Shown here: in pieces, positions 1 through 8,009 of the stretch | Layout of the letters: every line of letters starts with the position of its first letter | How positions within the stretch are numbered: the stretch's first letter is position 1 | Source of the DNA: Kutzneria kofuensis | Lineage (GTDB): Bacteria > Actinomycetota > Actinomycetes > Mycobacteriales > Pseudonocardiaceae | Length of the DNA stretch: 64,000 nt | Reading direction: 5' to 3' | NCBI RefSeq assembly: GCF_014203355.1 | Contig: NZ_JACHIR010000001.1 | Span: 6,388,038 to 6,452,037 of the forward strand | Position numbers and translations under genes: made by a program | Notes under the pieces: model-generated | Seen by the model: only the letters and a program-made list of their open reading frames with translations | What the model was told of the DNA's origin: nothing | Database searches by the model: none

Positions 1-175
1 CGGCGACCAGCAGCACGGCGACGCCCCACAGTCCGAACAGGACGAACCAGAGCGGTCGCCGCGCCGCCAGGTCCGCGCCGGCCGAGGCGGCCAGCCCGAT
101 GTCCCCGCCGACGGCCCAGTAGACGTGCAGTGCCGCGAACAGCGCGCACCAGCACGCCGCGATCTTCCCCCACAT
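1..175 (-). CDS. DUF3995-like membrane protein, N-terminal part only
   Basis: The reading frame opens with ATG at 175 and runs off the left edge, so only 58 residues are visible. They hold two hydrophobic segments around a short loop. The motif LHVYWAVGG near residue 15 resembles the start of small four-helix DUF3995 membrane proteins, whose function is unknown. It is transcribed away from the zinc-finger gene at 223 across a 47-bp gap that carries inverted half-sites, so the two may share control. The family call rests on one motif. Confidence 0.6.
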   Translation of the reverse strand, partial: MWGKIAACWCALFAALHVYWAVGGDIGLAASAGADLAARRPLWFVLFGLWGVAVLLVA

Positions 176-186
176 GTCCAGTGATG

Positions 187-221
187 CTAGACGAACGCTG
201 TTTGTCTAGGTACGGTAGACA
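187..221 (+). promoter_or_regulatory. Leaderless promoter with overlapping inverted half-sites
   Basis: A -35-like TAGACG (188-193), a 17-bp spacer and a -10-like TACGGT (211-216) would start transcription at about the ATG at 223, giving a leaderless mRNA. Three copies of a TAGAC/GTCTA half-site overlap it. CTAGAC (187-192) pairs with GTCTAG (204-209), and TGTCTA (203-208) pairs with TAGACA (216-221). Such symmetry on a promoter suggests an operator, perhaps for the helix-turn-helix protein encoded just downstream. Binding is inference. Confidence 0.5.
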
Positions 222-222
222 G

Positions 223-708
223 ATGCCGGTAGACCGGGACCTGCTGCGGGACGCCCGCGCGGCCGCCGATGCGTGGGCCGAGGCGCAGGAGCGTACCGAA
301 CTTGCCAAGGCCGACTACCACCACGCGGTGCGGCGGCTGCACCTCGCCGGGGCCTCGCTGCGCGAGATCGCCGACGCGCTGGACATCAGCCACCAGCGGG
401 TGCACCAGATGATCGAGGAAGCGGGCGGCACCGAGGGCTGGAAGCCGCGGCTCAAGGTCGGCGACTGCTCGTTCTGCGGCGCGAGCGCCGAGGAGGTCGA
501 GCGGCTCATCGCCGGTCCGGGCGTTTTCGTCTGCGACGGCTGCGTGCGGCGGTTCCGCGCCCAGCCGCCACTGACCTCCAGCGCGTCGGACTGCTCGTTC
601 TGCGACCGGCCGGCCGCCGCGGACGGCTGGCTCGCCGAGCAGGCGGGCGTGCGGATCTGCGACCGCTGCCTGGAGTTCTGCGACGAGGTCCTGGCGACCC
701 AGGTCTGA
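223..708 (+). CDS. HTH protein with two ClpX-type C4 zinc fingers
   Basis: This 161-residue protein joins a helix-turn-helix of sigma/resolvase type (about residues 45-66, containing SLREIADALDISHQRVHQM) to two treble-clef CxxC...CxxC modules. The first is CSFCG...CDGC (about 84-114) and the second CSFC...CDRC (about 125-150). The spacing is that of the zinc-binding domain at the N terminus of ClpX, which mediates dimerisation and substrate or adaptor contact; here no AAA+ ATPase follows. I chose ATG 223 because a promoter-like -10 lies 7 bp upstream and the 93 bases before it have no ribosome site. It is probably a DNA-binding regulator. The target is unknown. Confidence 0.75.
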   Translation: MPVDRDLLRDARAAADAWAEAQERTELAKADYHHAVRRLHLAGASLREIADALDISHQRVHQMIEEAGGTEGWKPRLKVGDCSFCGASAEEVERLIAGPGVFVCDGCVRRFRAQPPLTSSASDCSFCDRPAAADGWLAEQAGVRICDRCLEFCDEVLATQV

Positions 709-734
709 GGTCCGGGCCGCCGGGACCGCCGCGG

Positions 735-1169
735 CTACTTGTCGGCGATGCGGGTCGCGGTGGCGGTGCCGTTCGCCTTGGTGGCGACGATGACAACCTT
801 GTCGCCGGTGTGCACGTCGCCGATCGCGGATGCCTTGCCGCCCTTGCGGATCTTGGTGTCGCCGTTGACGGCATAGGTCGCGGTGAAGCCGTCGTCGCTC
901 TTGACGCTGACCGACGTCGAGCTGACCGAATGCACCTCGCCCCGCTGCAGGTCGACGACACGGTGATCCTTGCCGTTCAGCGTGACTTCGCCGTGCGCGA
1001 CGTGGCCGAGCAGCTGCCGGTGGTGCTTGGCCTTGGCGGGTGCCGGCGCCGGTGCGGAGTTCGAGGTGGACGTGGGTGCGCTGCTGACGGCGTACGCCAC
1101 GCCGCCGCTGGTCACCAGTGCCATCACTGCCGCGCCGGTGATCAGTGCCGTCCTGGTTCTGCGTGTCAT
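735..1169 (-). CDS. Small secreted protein, DUF5666-like
   Basis: The 144-residue product starts MTRRTRTALI, with a classical signal peptide up to about residue 27 (GVAYA). An Ala/Pro/Ser/Thr linker follows, then a roughly 100-residue beta-rich domain with a repeated pattern (GEVTLNGKDHRVVDL, EVHSVSSTSVSV, DKVVIVATKANGTATATRI). That alternation of short strands is typical of OB-like DUF5666 proteins. An ATG 18 bases further upstream is possible but would bury the charged signal-peptide N terminus. It converges with the zinc-finger gene across a 26-bp gap. Function is unknown. Confidence 0.65.
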   Translation of the reverse strand: MTRRTRTALITGAAVMALVTSGGVAYAVSSAPTSTSNSAPAPAPAKAKHHRQLLGHVAHGEVTLNGKDHRVVDLQRGEVHSVSSTSVSVKSDDGFTATYAVNGDTKIRKGGKASAIGDVHTGDKVVIVATKANGTATATRIADK

Positions 1170-1251
1170 GACCCCACTGTGTGCCATCAGGCTGAACCTG
1201 GCCTGAAACCTGCATGATCAACATTTGTGGGGCTGCACTAGGGTGTGCGCC

Positions 1252-2328
1252 GTGGCCGAGGTCGACTACTACGAACTGCTCGGAGTCTCGCGCGGTGCAT
1301 CGGCCGCCGAGGTGAAGTCGGCCTACCGTGCGCTGGCCAAGGTGATGCACCCGGACGCGGGCGGCACCGCCGGCACGTTCCGGCTGCTCCAGCTCGCGTA
1401 CGAGACGTTGACCGACCCGACCCGGCGCGCCCGCTACGACCTCGGCGACCCGCCGGAGCCGGCGCCGGCCACCGCCCCGCGGACCAGAAGACCCGCGCCG
1501 AGGCGGGATTTCGGCGACGACCCGAACTACGTGCCGAAGCTGCCGCGGATCGATCCGCGTGGCATCCCCTGGTGGCAGACCGTCGACGCCGGCGAGCGGG
1601 TCCGGTACGTGCCGCAGGTCGGGCCCGGTCACGCCCCCGTCGTGGTCGCGCTGGCCAGCCTGATCCTGTTGCTCTCCATCCTGTTGGCGATCAACCTGAG
1701 CCCGTTCTTACTGGCCGTCGTGCTGGTCCTGATGGCCGCCGCCGTTGTCGTGCTCGTCCGGATGGGGCGGGGCTTACTGGCCGCGAAGCGGGAGCACCAG
1801 GCCTTCACCGCCGAGATCGGCACCAGCAAGTCGTTCGGCCTGCCGGGTGACCGGGCCGAGAAGCTGACCGCCGAGCTGCTGGCCAAGTACCTCAACCGGC
1901 TGCCCGGCGTGCGTGTCTTCCATGGCCTCGCGCTGCCCGACTCCGTGTTCGCCGACGTCGACCACGCCGTGCTGTGCGGCCATCGGCTGGTGCTGATCGA
2001 GTCGAAGCTGTGGCTGCCCGGTCATTACGAGGTCGACGACGCCGGCGCGATGTGGCGCAACGGCCATCCGTTCCGCGGTGGCGCCGTGCGGCTGGAGGAC
2101 TCCATCGACGCCTTCGCCGACCTGCTGCCCGGCGTCGAGGTGCGGGGCGCGGTGCTGATCTACCCCAGCCGCGCCGGCGAGGTGTCCACCGGCGACCCCG
2201 ACGACGCCTTGGCGCCGCCCATGAGCCCGCACCGCTTCGTGGCCGAGCTGGGCCAGTGGCTCGCCGCCGATCCGTCCACTGTGGATCGAGACGTGTTCCG
2301 GCTCGTGCTCGACCGGGTGGTGTCGTAG
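1252..2328 (+). CDS. J-domain protein with membrane helices and NERD domain
   Basis: The 358-residue protein has a DnaJ-type J domain at residues 3-65, with the HPD signature intact in MHPDAGG, so it can in principle stimulate an Hsp70. After a Pro/Arg-rich linker there are two adjacent transmembrane helices (about 128-172), then a NERD (nuclease-related) domain (about 190-300) with FADVDHAVL and LVLIESKLW, which supply the conserved D and E-x-K residues of that fold. GTG 1252 is preferred because a -10-like TAGGGT at 1239-1244 predicts a leaderless start there and the J domain begins immediately. Two TTA codons (1708-1710, 1774-1776) are notable in this GC-rich genome. The role of the fusion is unknown. 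Confidence 0.8.
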   Translation: MAEVDYYELLGVSRGASAAEVKSAYRALAKVMHPDAGGTAGTFRLLQLAYETLTDPTRRARYDLGDPPEPAPATAPRTRRPAPRRDFGDDPNYVPKLPRIDPRGIPWWQTVDAGERVRYVPQVGPGHAPVVVALASLILLLSILLAINLSPFLLAVVLVLMAAAVVVLVRMGRGLLAAKREHQAFTAEIGTSKSFGLPGDRAEKLTAELLAKYLNRLPGVRVFHGLALPDSVFADVDHAVLCGHRLVLIESKLWLPGHYEVDDAGAMWRNGHPFRGGAVRLEDSIDAFADLLPGVEVRGAVLIYPSRAGEVSTGDPDDALAPPMSPHRFVAELGQWLAADPSTVDRDVFRLVLDRVVS

Positions 2329-2405
2329 CCGGCCGGATTGAGCAGCCCCCGAATCGATCCAACCAGATCAACCTGGCAGAGGGCCGTTCGTGGGGCCGAT
2401 GTCGA

Positions 2406-3161
2406 TCAGTCGGTTGGCTTGTGGGCCATGGTGTGGTACGCGGGGCGGAGCAGGTCGACGACGCGTTCGCCCCGCAGGTCCAGCGGCAGGGGAGCCAGCT
2501 CGTCGAGGACGGCGTCGGGACGGACGGCGGGCGCGGCACTGGCCGACTCGGCGGCAGAGGGGCTGGTCGGTCCGGCGACCGGCTTGGCGTCCGAGTGATC
2601 GGCTGGGGCGCCGGCGGGGTGCTGCAGTCGCCAGAAGCCTTTGACGGGCGGGGTTTCCCGGGTGCTGCGGCGGATCTCGCCGAGCCGGGACAAGAGCTCG
2701 TCACGGCCGCGACCGCGCCAGGCCAGGGCCTGGAAAGGGTCCTGGTCGAAGAGTTCGGCCAGGAGATGGCAGACGGCGGCGAGGTGCTGGCAGGGCATGT
2801 CCCACGTGTCGCAGGTGCAGTCCATGGCCAGCTCACGCATGTCATCGGGGAACAGCCGCAGGCCCAGGTCGGCGAACATCTCGTAGGGGACCTCGCCGGC
2901 GAGCAGCCGGGCGGCATGCAGGGCCTGACCGGCGAGGGCCTTCTCGACAGCGACCCACTCGGGCTTGGTGAAGGCCTTGATGCCGATACGGCACCGATGG
3001 GTCCGAGAACCGTCCTGGACCTGGGCGACGACAACGCTGGTGGACAAGGACATGCTCAGGACCTGGCCGGCGCGAGCGGCGAGCCGGCCCTGGCGCAGCC
3101 GGGAAGCCATGCCGAGGGACTCCAGGACGGCGACGAACTGGGCGCCGAGACCGCTACTCAC
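2406..3161 (-). CDS. SWIM zinc-finger protein
   Basis: The 251-residue product carries the SWIM motif CxCx(n)CxH as CTCDTWDMPCQH (about residues 114-125), a zinc-binding element found with SNF2 helicases in bacteria. The flanking N-terminal part is mostly helical and includes LAGEVPYEMF, common in these partners. The C-terminal third is Ala/Pro-rich. Its start overlaps the end of the SNF2 gene by 8 bp, so the two are translationally coupled, and SWIM-SNF2 gene pairs are a recurrent arrangement. A role in nucleic-acid binding for the helicase is likely; the process served is unknown. Confidence 0.85.
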   Translation of the reverse strand: MSSGLGAQFVAVLESLGMASRLRQGRLAARAGQVLSMSLSTSVVVAQVQDGSRTHRCRIGIKAFTKPEWVAVEKALAGQALHAARLLAGEVPYEMFADLGLRLFPDDMRELAMDCTCDTWDMPCQHLAAVCHLLAELFDQDPFQALAWRGRGRDELLSRLGEIRRSTRETPPVKGFWRLQHPAGAPADHSDAKPVAGPTSPSAAESASAAPAVRPDAVLDELAPLPLDLRGERVVDLLRPAYHTMAHKPTD

Positions 3162-5970
3162 CGACGGCCTCCGGGGCGAGAGTGACGAGTTCCCGAAGCT
3201 CGCTGGTGGACATCTCGGTCAGCCAGCTCTCGCCGGCGCCGACGACGAGCTGGGCCAGGGCCCGCTTCTCGGCGATGAGGCGGTCGATCCGTTCCTCCAG
3301 GGTGCCGACGCAGACGAACTTGCGCACCTGGACGTCCCGGCGTTGCCCGATGCGGAAAGCACGGTCGGTGGCCTGGTCCTCGACGGCGGGGTTCCACCAG
3401 CGGTCGAGATGCACGACATGGTTGGCGGCGGTCAGGTTCAGCCCGGTGCCGCCGGCTTTCAACGACACCAGCAGCACGGAAGGGCCGTCGGCGGACTGGA
3501 AGCGGGCGACCAACTCGTCGCGAGCACGTTGCGGGGTGCCGCCGTGCAGGAAGGGAACCTCGATGCCGAAGCGCGAGGACAGGTGACCGACGAGCATGCG
3601 GCCGAAGGCGACGAACTGGGTGAAGCACAGCACCTTGTCGCCGTCGGCGAGCACCTGCTCGACGATCTCCTCCAGCCGCGCGACCTTGCCGGAGCGGCCG
3701 GCGACCCGCGAGCCGTCGCCGAGCAGCTGGGCCGGGTGGTTGCACACCTGCTTGAGCTTGGTCATGGCGGCCAGCACGAGACCCTTGCGTTTGATACCAC
3801 GGCTTTCGCCGATGCGACCGAGCATGTCGTCGACGACTGCCTTGTACAGCGTGGCCTGCTCGGCGGTGAGGTTGCACAGCTGGCGCACCTCGAACTTCTC
3901 CGGCAGGTCGTCGATCACGGTCTGATCGGTCTTCAAGCGCCGCAACAGGAACGGTCCGGTGATCCGGCGCAGCCGAGCCGCCGCGTCCTGGTCGCCGAAC
4001 CGCTCGATCGGCACCGCGAACCGGGCCCGGAACGTGTGCTCGGTGCGCAGCAGCCCAGGATTCAGGAAATCCATCACCGACCACAGCTCGGCCAGCCGGT
4101 TCTCCACCGGCGTCCCGGTGAGCGCGACCCGGTGTCGGGCCGGCAGCGCGCGAACCGCCTTGGCCTGCACCGAAGAGCTGTTCTTGACGTACTGCGCCTC
4201 GTCGAGCACGACCCGATCCCAGTCCACTTCGGACAGGTTGGCCACGTCCCGTGCGACCACGCCGTAGGTGGTGATCACGAGGTCGTGCCGGGCGAGTTCC
4301 GCGGCGCCCACCCGGTCGTCGCCGTGATGGACGTGCACGGACAGCGTGGGCGCGAACCGCTCCGCCTCCCGCTGCCAGTTGCCGACGACGGACATCGGGC
4401 ACACCACGAGCGTCGGCCCGCGCCCGGCGGTCGACACGGCCAGCGCCAGCAGCTGCACGGTCTTGCCCAGCCCCATGTCGTCGGCCAGGCACGCGCCGAG
4501 CCCGACCCGGTCCATCAGGCTCAGCCACGCCAGCCCCCGCTGCTGGTACGGCCGCAAGGTCGCGGCGAACGCGGCCGGGGTGTCCACGGGTTCGAGTCGC
4601 TTGTCGGCGTGCTGGGACAGCAGCTCACCGAGCCAGCCCTCGGCGTGCACGTCGGTCACGGGCAGCGGCAGGTCGGCCTGCTCGGCCCACAGCACCTCGC
4701 CGGCGGTCATGGTGCCCCGACCGCTTCGCCCGAGGTAGTCGAGACCGGCTGCCAAACGTTTGCGGTCCAGGTGGAGCCACCTGCCGCGGAGTCGTACCAG
4801 CGGCACCTTGGCCGCGGACAGGGTTGCCATCTCCGCGTCGGTGAGCGGTTCGCCGCCCAGCGCCAGCTGCCACTTGTAGTCGACGAGCAGGTTGAGGCCC
4901 ATGCCCCGTTCGTGGGCGACCGTCCCGATCGCCTGCGGACTGCGCGCCGACAGCCGCATGCCGAGATGCCCCCACTTCGCCGGCAGCAACACGGCGAAGC
5001 CGGCCTGCGTGAGCAGCGCCGCGTCGAGCAGGAAGGCATGGGCGCCATCGGCGTCCGTCCGCAGCTCGGCCGGCTGCGGCTGCCGCAGCAACTGCTCCAG
5101 GCCCCGGTGCAGGCGGCTGGCCCGGCCGAGGTCGGCCAGCACCTGCGCCTGCGGGTCGTCGATCCACCGGTACAGCACGTCGTCGTTGCCGTGCCAGATC
5201 TGCTTCGCCGGCACCAGCACGCTCGGGTCGTCCACCGACTGCAGCAGCACTTCCAGCAGCCAGAAGTCGTCGTCCTCCAGATCCGGCGAGCTGAGCCGGA
5301 AGCAGGTGCGCACCGGGCTGTCCGACGCCGCGGTCGCCCGCCATGCCGCCAGCGGCTTTTCCAGGCCGGGGAACGACTTCGGCTCGCCCGTCAGGGCCGC
5401 GAGCCAGCGGTCCAGTTCGGACCGTCCACGGCTCAGCCGCACGCCGGCGAGCCGTCGCCGGACTTCCTCATCCACAATACGGTCCACTGTATACTGTAGG
5501 ATGATGCCGGAATCCGTGTCGAGCGACTCCGCGCGGCACGCCGGCGGCATCGCCCCGGCCAGCGCGACGAATCGTGCGGAGTCCACACCGGACAGCACCG
5601 CGCGCCAACGGGATTCCTCGTCCGGCACGACGCGGCCACGCGAGACCAGGTTCTCGGCGAACGCGGCGACATCGGCGAGAAACCGCACCGTGTCACCGAG
5701 CTCGTCGTCCAGCAGCTCTGCCAGCACCGCCGCGTCCACCACGCCGACCGGAACCTGCCACGGCCGCAACCGCTGCCCGTCCGACGGATCCGTCGACGCC
5801 AGCGGCCCGGATTCCGTGGACGGCAACGTGATCGTGCGGGTCTCCACCTTGCCGTGCGGCGGTGGCACGGCGAACGGGTGTGCGTCGCCGTCGGCGTCCC
5901 GGGGCAGCGCGGGATCCTCCGCCCACAGCGCCATCCGGCCGTCCGGTCCGCACAAACCGTGCAGCAGCAA
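3154..5970 (-). CDS. SNF2-family DEAD/DEAH-box helicase
   Basis: This 938-residue protein is a Swi2/Snf2 double-stranded DNA translocase. The N-terminal 450 residues match the SNF2-associated region seen in bacterial members. The ATPase core begins with LRPYQQRG. Walker A is DDMGLGKT (about 497-504), Walker B is DEAQ (about 588), motif III is LTGTPVEN and motif VI is DRAFRIGQR (about 868). All motifs look intact. The start is TTG at 5970, one base after the MarR stop and with GGCGGG just upstream. It lies third in a coupled minus-strand set after an exporter and a MarR regulator, and overlaps the SWIM gene. Confidence 0.93.
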   Translation of the reverse strand: MLLHGLCGPDGRMALWAEDPALPRDADGDAHPFAVPPPHGKVETRTITLPSTESGPLASTDPSDGQRLRPWQVPVGVVDAAVLAELLDDELGDTVRFLADVAAFAENLVSRGRVVPDEESRWRAVLSGVDSARFVALAGAMPPACRAESLDTDSGIILQYTVDRIVDEEVRRRLAGVRLSRGRSELDRWLAALTGEPKSFPGLEKPLAAWRATAASDSPVRTCFRLSSPDLEDDDFWLLEVLLQSVDDPSVLVPAKQIWHGNDDVLYRWIDDPQAQVLADLGRASRLHRGLEQLLRQPQPAELRTDADGAHAFLLDAALLTQAGFAVLLPAKWGHLGMRLSARSPQAIGTVAHERGMGLNLLVDYKWQLALGGEPLTDAEMATLSAAKVPLVRLRGRWLHLDRKRLAAGLDYLGRSGRGTMTAGEVLWAEQADLPLPVTDVHAEGWLGELLSQHADKRLEPVDTPAAFAATLRPYQQRGLAWLSLMDRVGLGACLADDMGLGKTVQLLALAVSTAGRGPTLVVCPMSVVGNWQREAERFAPTLSVHVHHGDDRVGAAELARHDLVITTYGVVARDVANLSEVDWDRVVLDEAQYVKNSSSVQAKAVRALPARHRVALTGTPVENRLAELWSVMDFLNPGLLRTEHTFRARFAVPIERFGDQDAAARLRRITGPFLLRRLKTDQTVIDDLPEKFEVRQLCNLTAEQATLYKAVVDDMLGRIGESRGIKRKGLVLAAMTKLKQVCNHPAQLLGDGSRVAGRSGKVARLEEIVEQVLADGDKVLCFTQFVAFGRMLVGHLSSRFGIEVPFLHGGTPQRARDELVARFQSADGPSVLLVSLKAGGTGLNLTAANHVVHLDRWWNPAVEDQATDRAFRIGQRRDVQVRKFVCVGTLEERIDRLIAEKRALAQLVVGAGESWLTEMSTSELRELVTLAPEAVGE

Positions 5971-5971
5971 G

Positions 5972-6385
5972 TCAGTCGCCCGCCAGCTTGGCCAGGATCC
6001 GGTCCAGCTCGGCCAGATCCTCCTCGGGCAGCGCCAACAGCGGGGCCGGGGGCGCGCCGAGGATCGCGTTCGCCTTCTCCGCCTCGGCGGCGCCCTTCGC
6101 CGTGATCGTCACGATCTTGGAGCGGCGGTCCTCCGGGTGCCGCGTGCGCTCCACCAGGCCGCGGTCCTCGAGGTAGTCCACCACCAGCGTGGTGTACGGC
6201 TTGTCGGTGGCCAGAGCGTCGGTCAGCTCGCGCATGGTCATCGGGCCCCGGGCCAGCTTGTACAGCGCCTTCACCTTGATGAAGCTCATGTCCAGTGCCT
6301 GGCAGACCTCGGCGCGGCGGTCGTGCTGCTCCAACACCAGCGACCGCATCGCCTGCCAGGCACGGCCCGCGGTCGGGTAGGTCAT
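5972..6385 (-). CDS. MarR-family transcriptional regulator
   Basis: The 137-residue product has the MarR winged helix: MTMRELTDALATDKPYTTLVVDYLE forms the recognition region in two stretches (about 50-75), followed by the wing VERTRHPEDRRSKIVTIT with the diagnostic DxRxK pattern. Start ATG 6385 overlaps the stop of the MFS gene by 4 bp (ATGA), so it is coupled to the exporter. MarR proteins usually repress a linked efflux pump and release DNA on binding a small aromatic ligand. The likely operator is the TAGTTGTA inverted repeat at 7842-7878. Confidence 0.9.
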   Translation of the reverse strand: MTYPTAGRAWQAMRSLVLEQHDRRAEVCQALDMSFIKVKALYKLARGPMTMRELTDALATDKPYTTLVVDYLEDRGLVERTRHPEDRRSKIVTITAKGAAEAEKANAILGAPPAPLLALPEEDLAELDRILAKLAGD

Positions 6386-7827
6386 GACGTCGTCACCGGA
6401 ATCCTGGGCTCGTCGCTCTCGAAGGTCGCCGCGGCGGTGTCGGCGGTGCGCCGAGCCCACCGGCTCGTGGTCAGAATACCCATGGCCAGCACCAGCCCGC
6501 CGCAGCCGACCATGATCCACCAGCCGAGGTGGCTGGCCGCGGTGAATCCGGTGGCGAACGGGCCGGTGACGTGCGAGGTGACCACCGAGCCGATGATCGC
6601 CACGCCCAGCGCGGCGCCGAGCTGCCGGCTGGTCGACGCCACCGCCGCGGCCACGCCGGCCTGCGCGCGGGGCATGCCGGAGACCGCCGTGTTGGTGATC
6701 GGCGCGTTCAGCGTGCCGAAGCCGATGCCGAACGCGATGTACGGGAGCAGCAGCAGCGGGATCGGCCAGTTCACGGTCAGCTGGGTGAGCAGCAGGCCGC
6801 TGAGAATGATGCCGATGCCGGCGATGACCAGCGGCAGCCGGGCGCCGCGGTGGGCGACGACGCGGCCCGACAGTGGAGCGAGGACCGCCGTGATTGCGGC
6901 GGACGGGAGTGAAAGCAGCCCTGCTTCCAGCGCCGTCAGGCCACGGACCTGCTGGAGGTAGAGGGCGTTGAGGAACAGGTAGCCGGCCAGCGCCGCGAAG
7001 CCGCTGATCGCGATCAGGGTCGTGCCCGAGAACGGGACGCTGCGGAAGAACCGCACGTCGAGCAGCGGTTCCTCGCGCCGCGGCTCGTACAGGGCGAGGC
7101 CGAGCGCCGCCAGTGCGGCCAGCGCGAAGCAGCCGATGATCTCCAGTGAGCCCCAGCCGTGGCCCGGGCCCTCGATGATGCCGTACGTCAGGCCGGCGAA
7201 CAGCACGATCACCAGCAGCTGGCCGACCGGGTCCAGCCGGCGCGGGCGCGGCGAGCGGGACTCCGGCACGAACTTGGCGGCCAGGATGATCGCGGCGATG
7301 CAGACCGGCACGTTGACCCAGAAGATCGACGGCCAGCCGGCGGACTCCACCAGCGCGCCGCCGAGCAGCGGGCCCAGCGCCATGCTCAGGCCGACGACGC
7401 CGCCCCAGACGCCGATCGCCTTGGCGCGCTCGCGGCCGTCCGTGAAGGTGTTGCTGATGATCGACATGGCGACCGGGTTGAGCATCGAGCCGCCGACCGC
7501 CTGCACCATCCGGAAGGCGATCAGCGCGCCGGCGTTCGGGGCCACGCTGCACAGCAGGGACCCGAGGCCGAACAGGGTCAGGCCGGTCTGGAAGGTGCGG
7601 CGGCGGCCCACCCGGTCGGCCGTCGAGCCGGCCAGCATGAGCAGGCTGGCCAGCACCAGCACGTAGGCGTCGATGGTCCACTGCAGGCTGCTCACCGAGG
7701 CGTTCAGGTCGTGCTGGATGGCCGGCAGCGCGAGGTTCACGATGGTGTTGTCCAGGCCGACGATGAACAGGCTCATGCAGCAGATGGCCAACACGAGCTG
7801 CCGCCGGCGGCGGCTGAGCTCAGGCAC
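6382..7827 (-). CDS. MFS drug exporter, DHA2 (14-TM) type
   Basis: The 481-residue integral membrane protein belongs to the EmrB/QacA proton-antiport drug-efflux group. TM1 carries the family motif LDNTIVNLALP, and loop 2-3 has the MFS motif A version ADRVGRRR. Motif C (GPLLGGALVE) of antiporters is present in TM5. I chose GTG 7827 because AAGGGGG lies 4-5 bases upstream and TM1 begins soon after; upstream starts at 7863 or 7875 would run through the operator repeat. First gene of the MFS-MarR-SNF2-SWIM set. Substrate unknown. Confidence 0.9.
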   Translation of the reverse strand: MPELSRRRRQLVLAICCMSLFIVGLDNTIVNLALPAIQHDLNASVSSLQWTIDAYVLVLASLLMLAGSTADRVGRRRTFQTGLTLFGLGSLLCSVAPNAGALIAFRMVQAVGGSMLNPVAMSIISNTFTDGRERAKAIGVWGGVVGLSMALGPLLGGALVESAGWPSIFWVNVPVCIAAIILAAKFVPESRSPRPRRLDPVGQLLVIVLFAGLTYGIIEGPGHGWGSLEIIGCFALAALAALGLALYEPRREEPLLDVRFFRSVPFSGTTLIAISGFAALAGYLFLNALYLQQVRGLTALEAGLLSLPSAAITAVLAPLSGRVVAHRGARLPLVIAGIGIILSGLLLTQLTVNWPIPLLLLPYIAFGIGFGTLNAPITNTAVSGMPRAQAGVAAAVASTSRQLGAALGVAIIGSVVTSHVTGPFATGFTAASHLGWWIMVGCGGLVLAMGILTTSRWARRTADTAAATFESDEPRIPVTTS

Positions 7828-7841
7828 CCGTCCCCCTTGGG

Positions 7842-7878
7842 TAGTTGTATGACTGTAATTGTTCATAGCGTACAACTA
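7842..7878 (-). promoter_or_regulatory. Probable MarR operator upstream of the exporter
   Basis: TAGTTGTA (7842-7849) and TACAACTA (7871-7878) form a perfect 8-bp inverted repeat with a 21-bp AT-rich centre, ending 14 bp upstream of the exporter start at 7827. The region is markedly more AT-rich than its surroundings. Self-regulated MarR-efflux operons usually carry such a palindrome over their promoter. Assignment to the linked MarR is inference from position. Confidence 0.6.
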
Positions 7879-8009
7879 TCTGGGTGGGAGGGGAACCGTG
7901 AGCCCGTTCACGGCCCGGGCGGCTCGGCCGGCGGGCCGGGCTGGGACACCGCCCCGCATCGACGGCTGCTCGGTCTGGTCGGCCGTGTCCGGCAGTTCGC
8001 GCCCGTGTC

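Noticed and set aside
2965-5499. Very long open frame on the plus strand opposite the SNF2 gene
   Set aside because: Composition is that of an antisense shadow (His/Gln/Arg/Pro-rich, no domain), and the minus strand encodes all helicase motifs in order.
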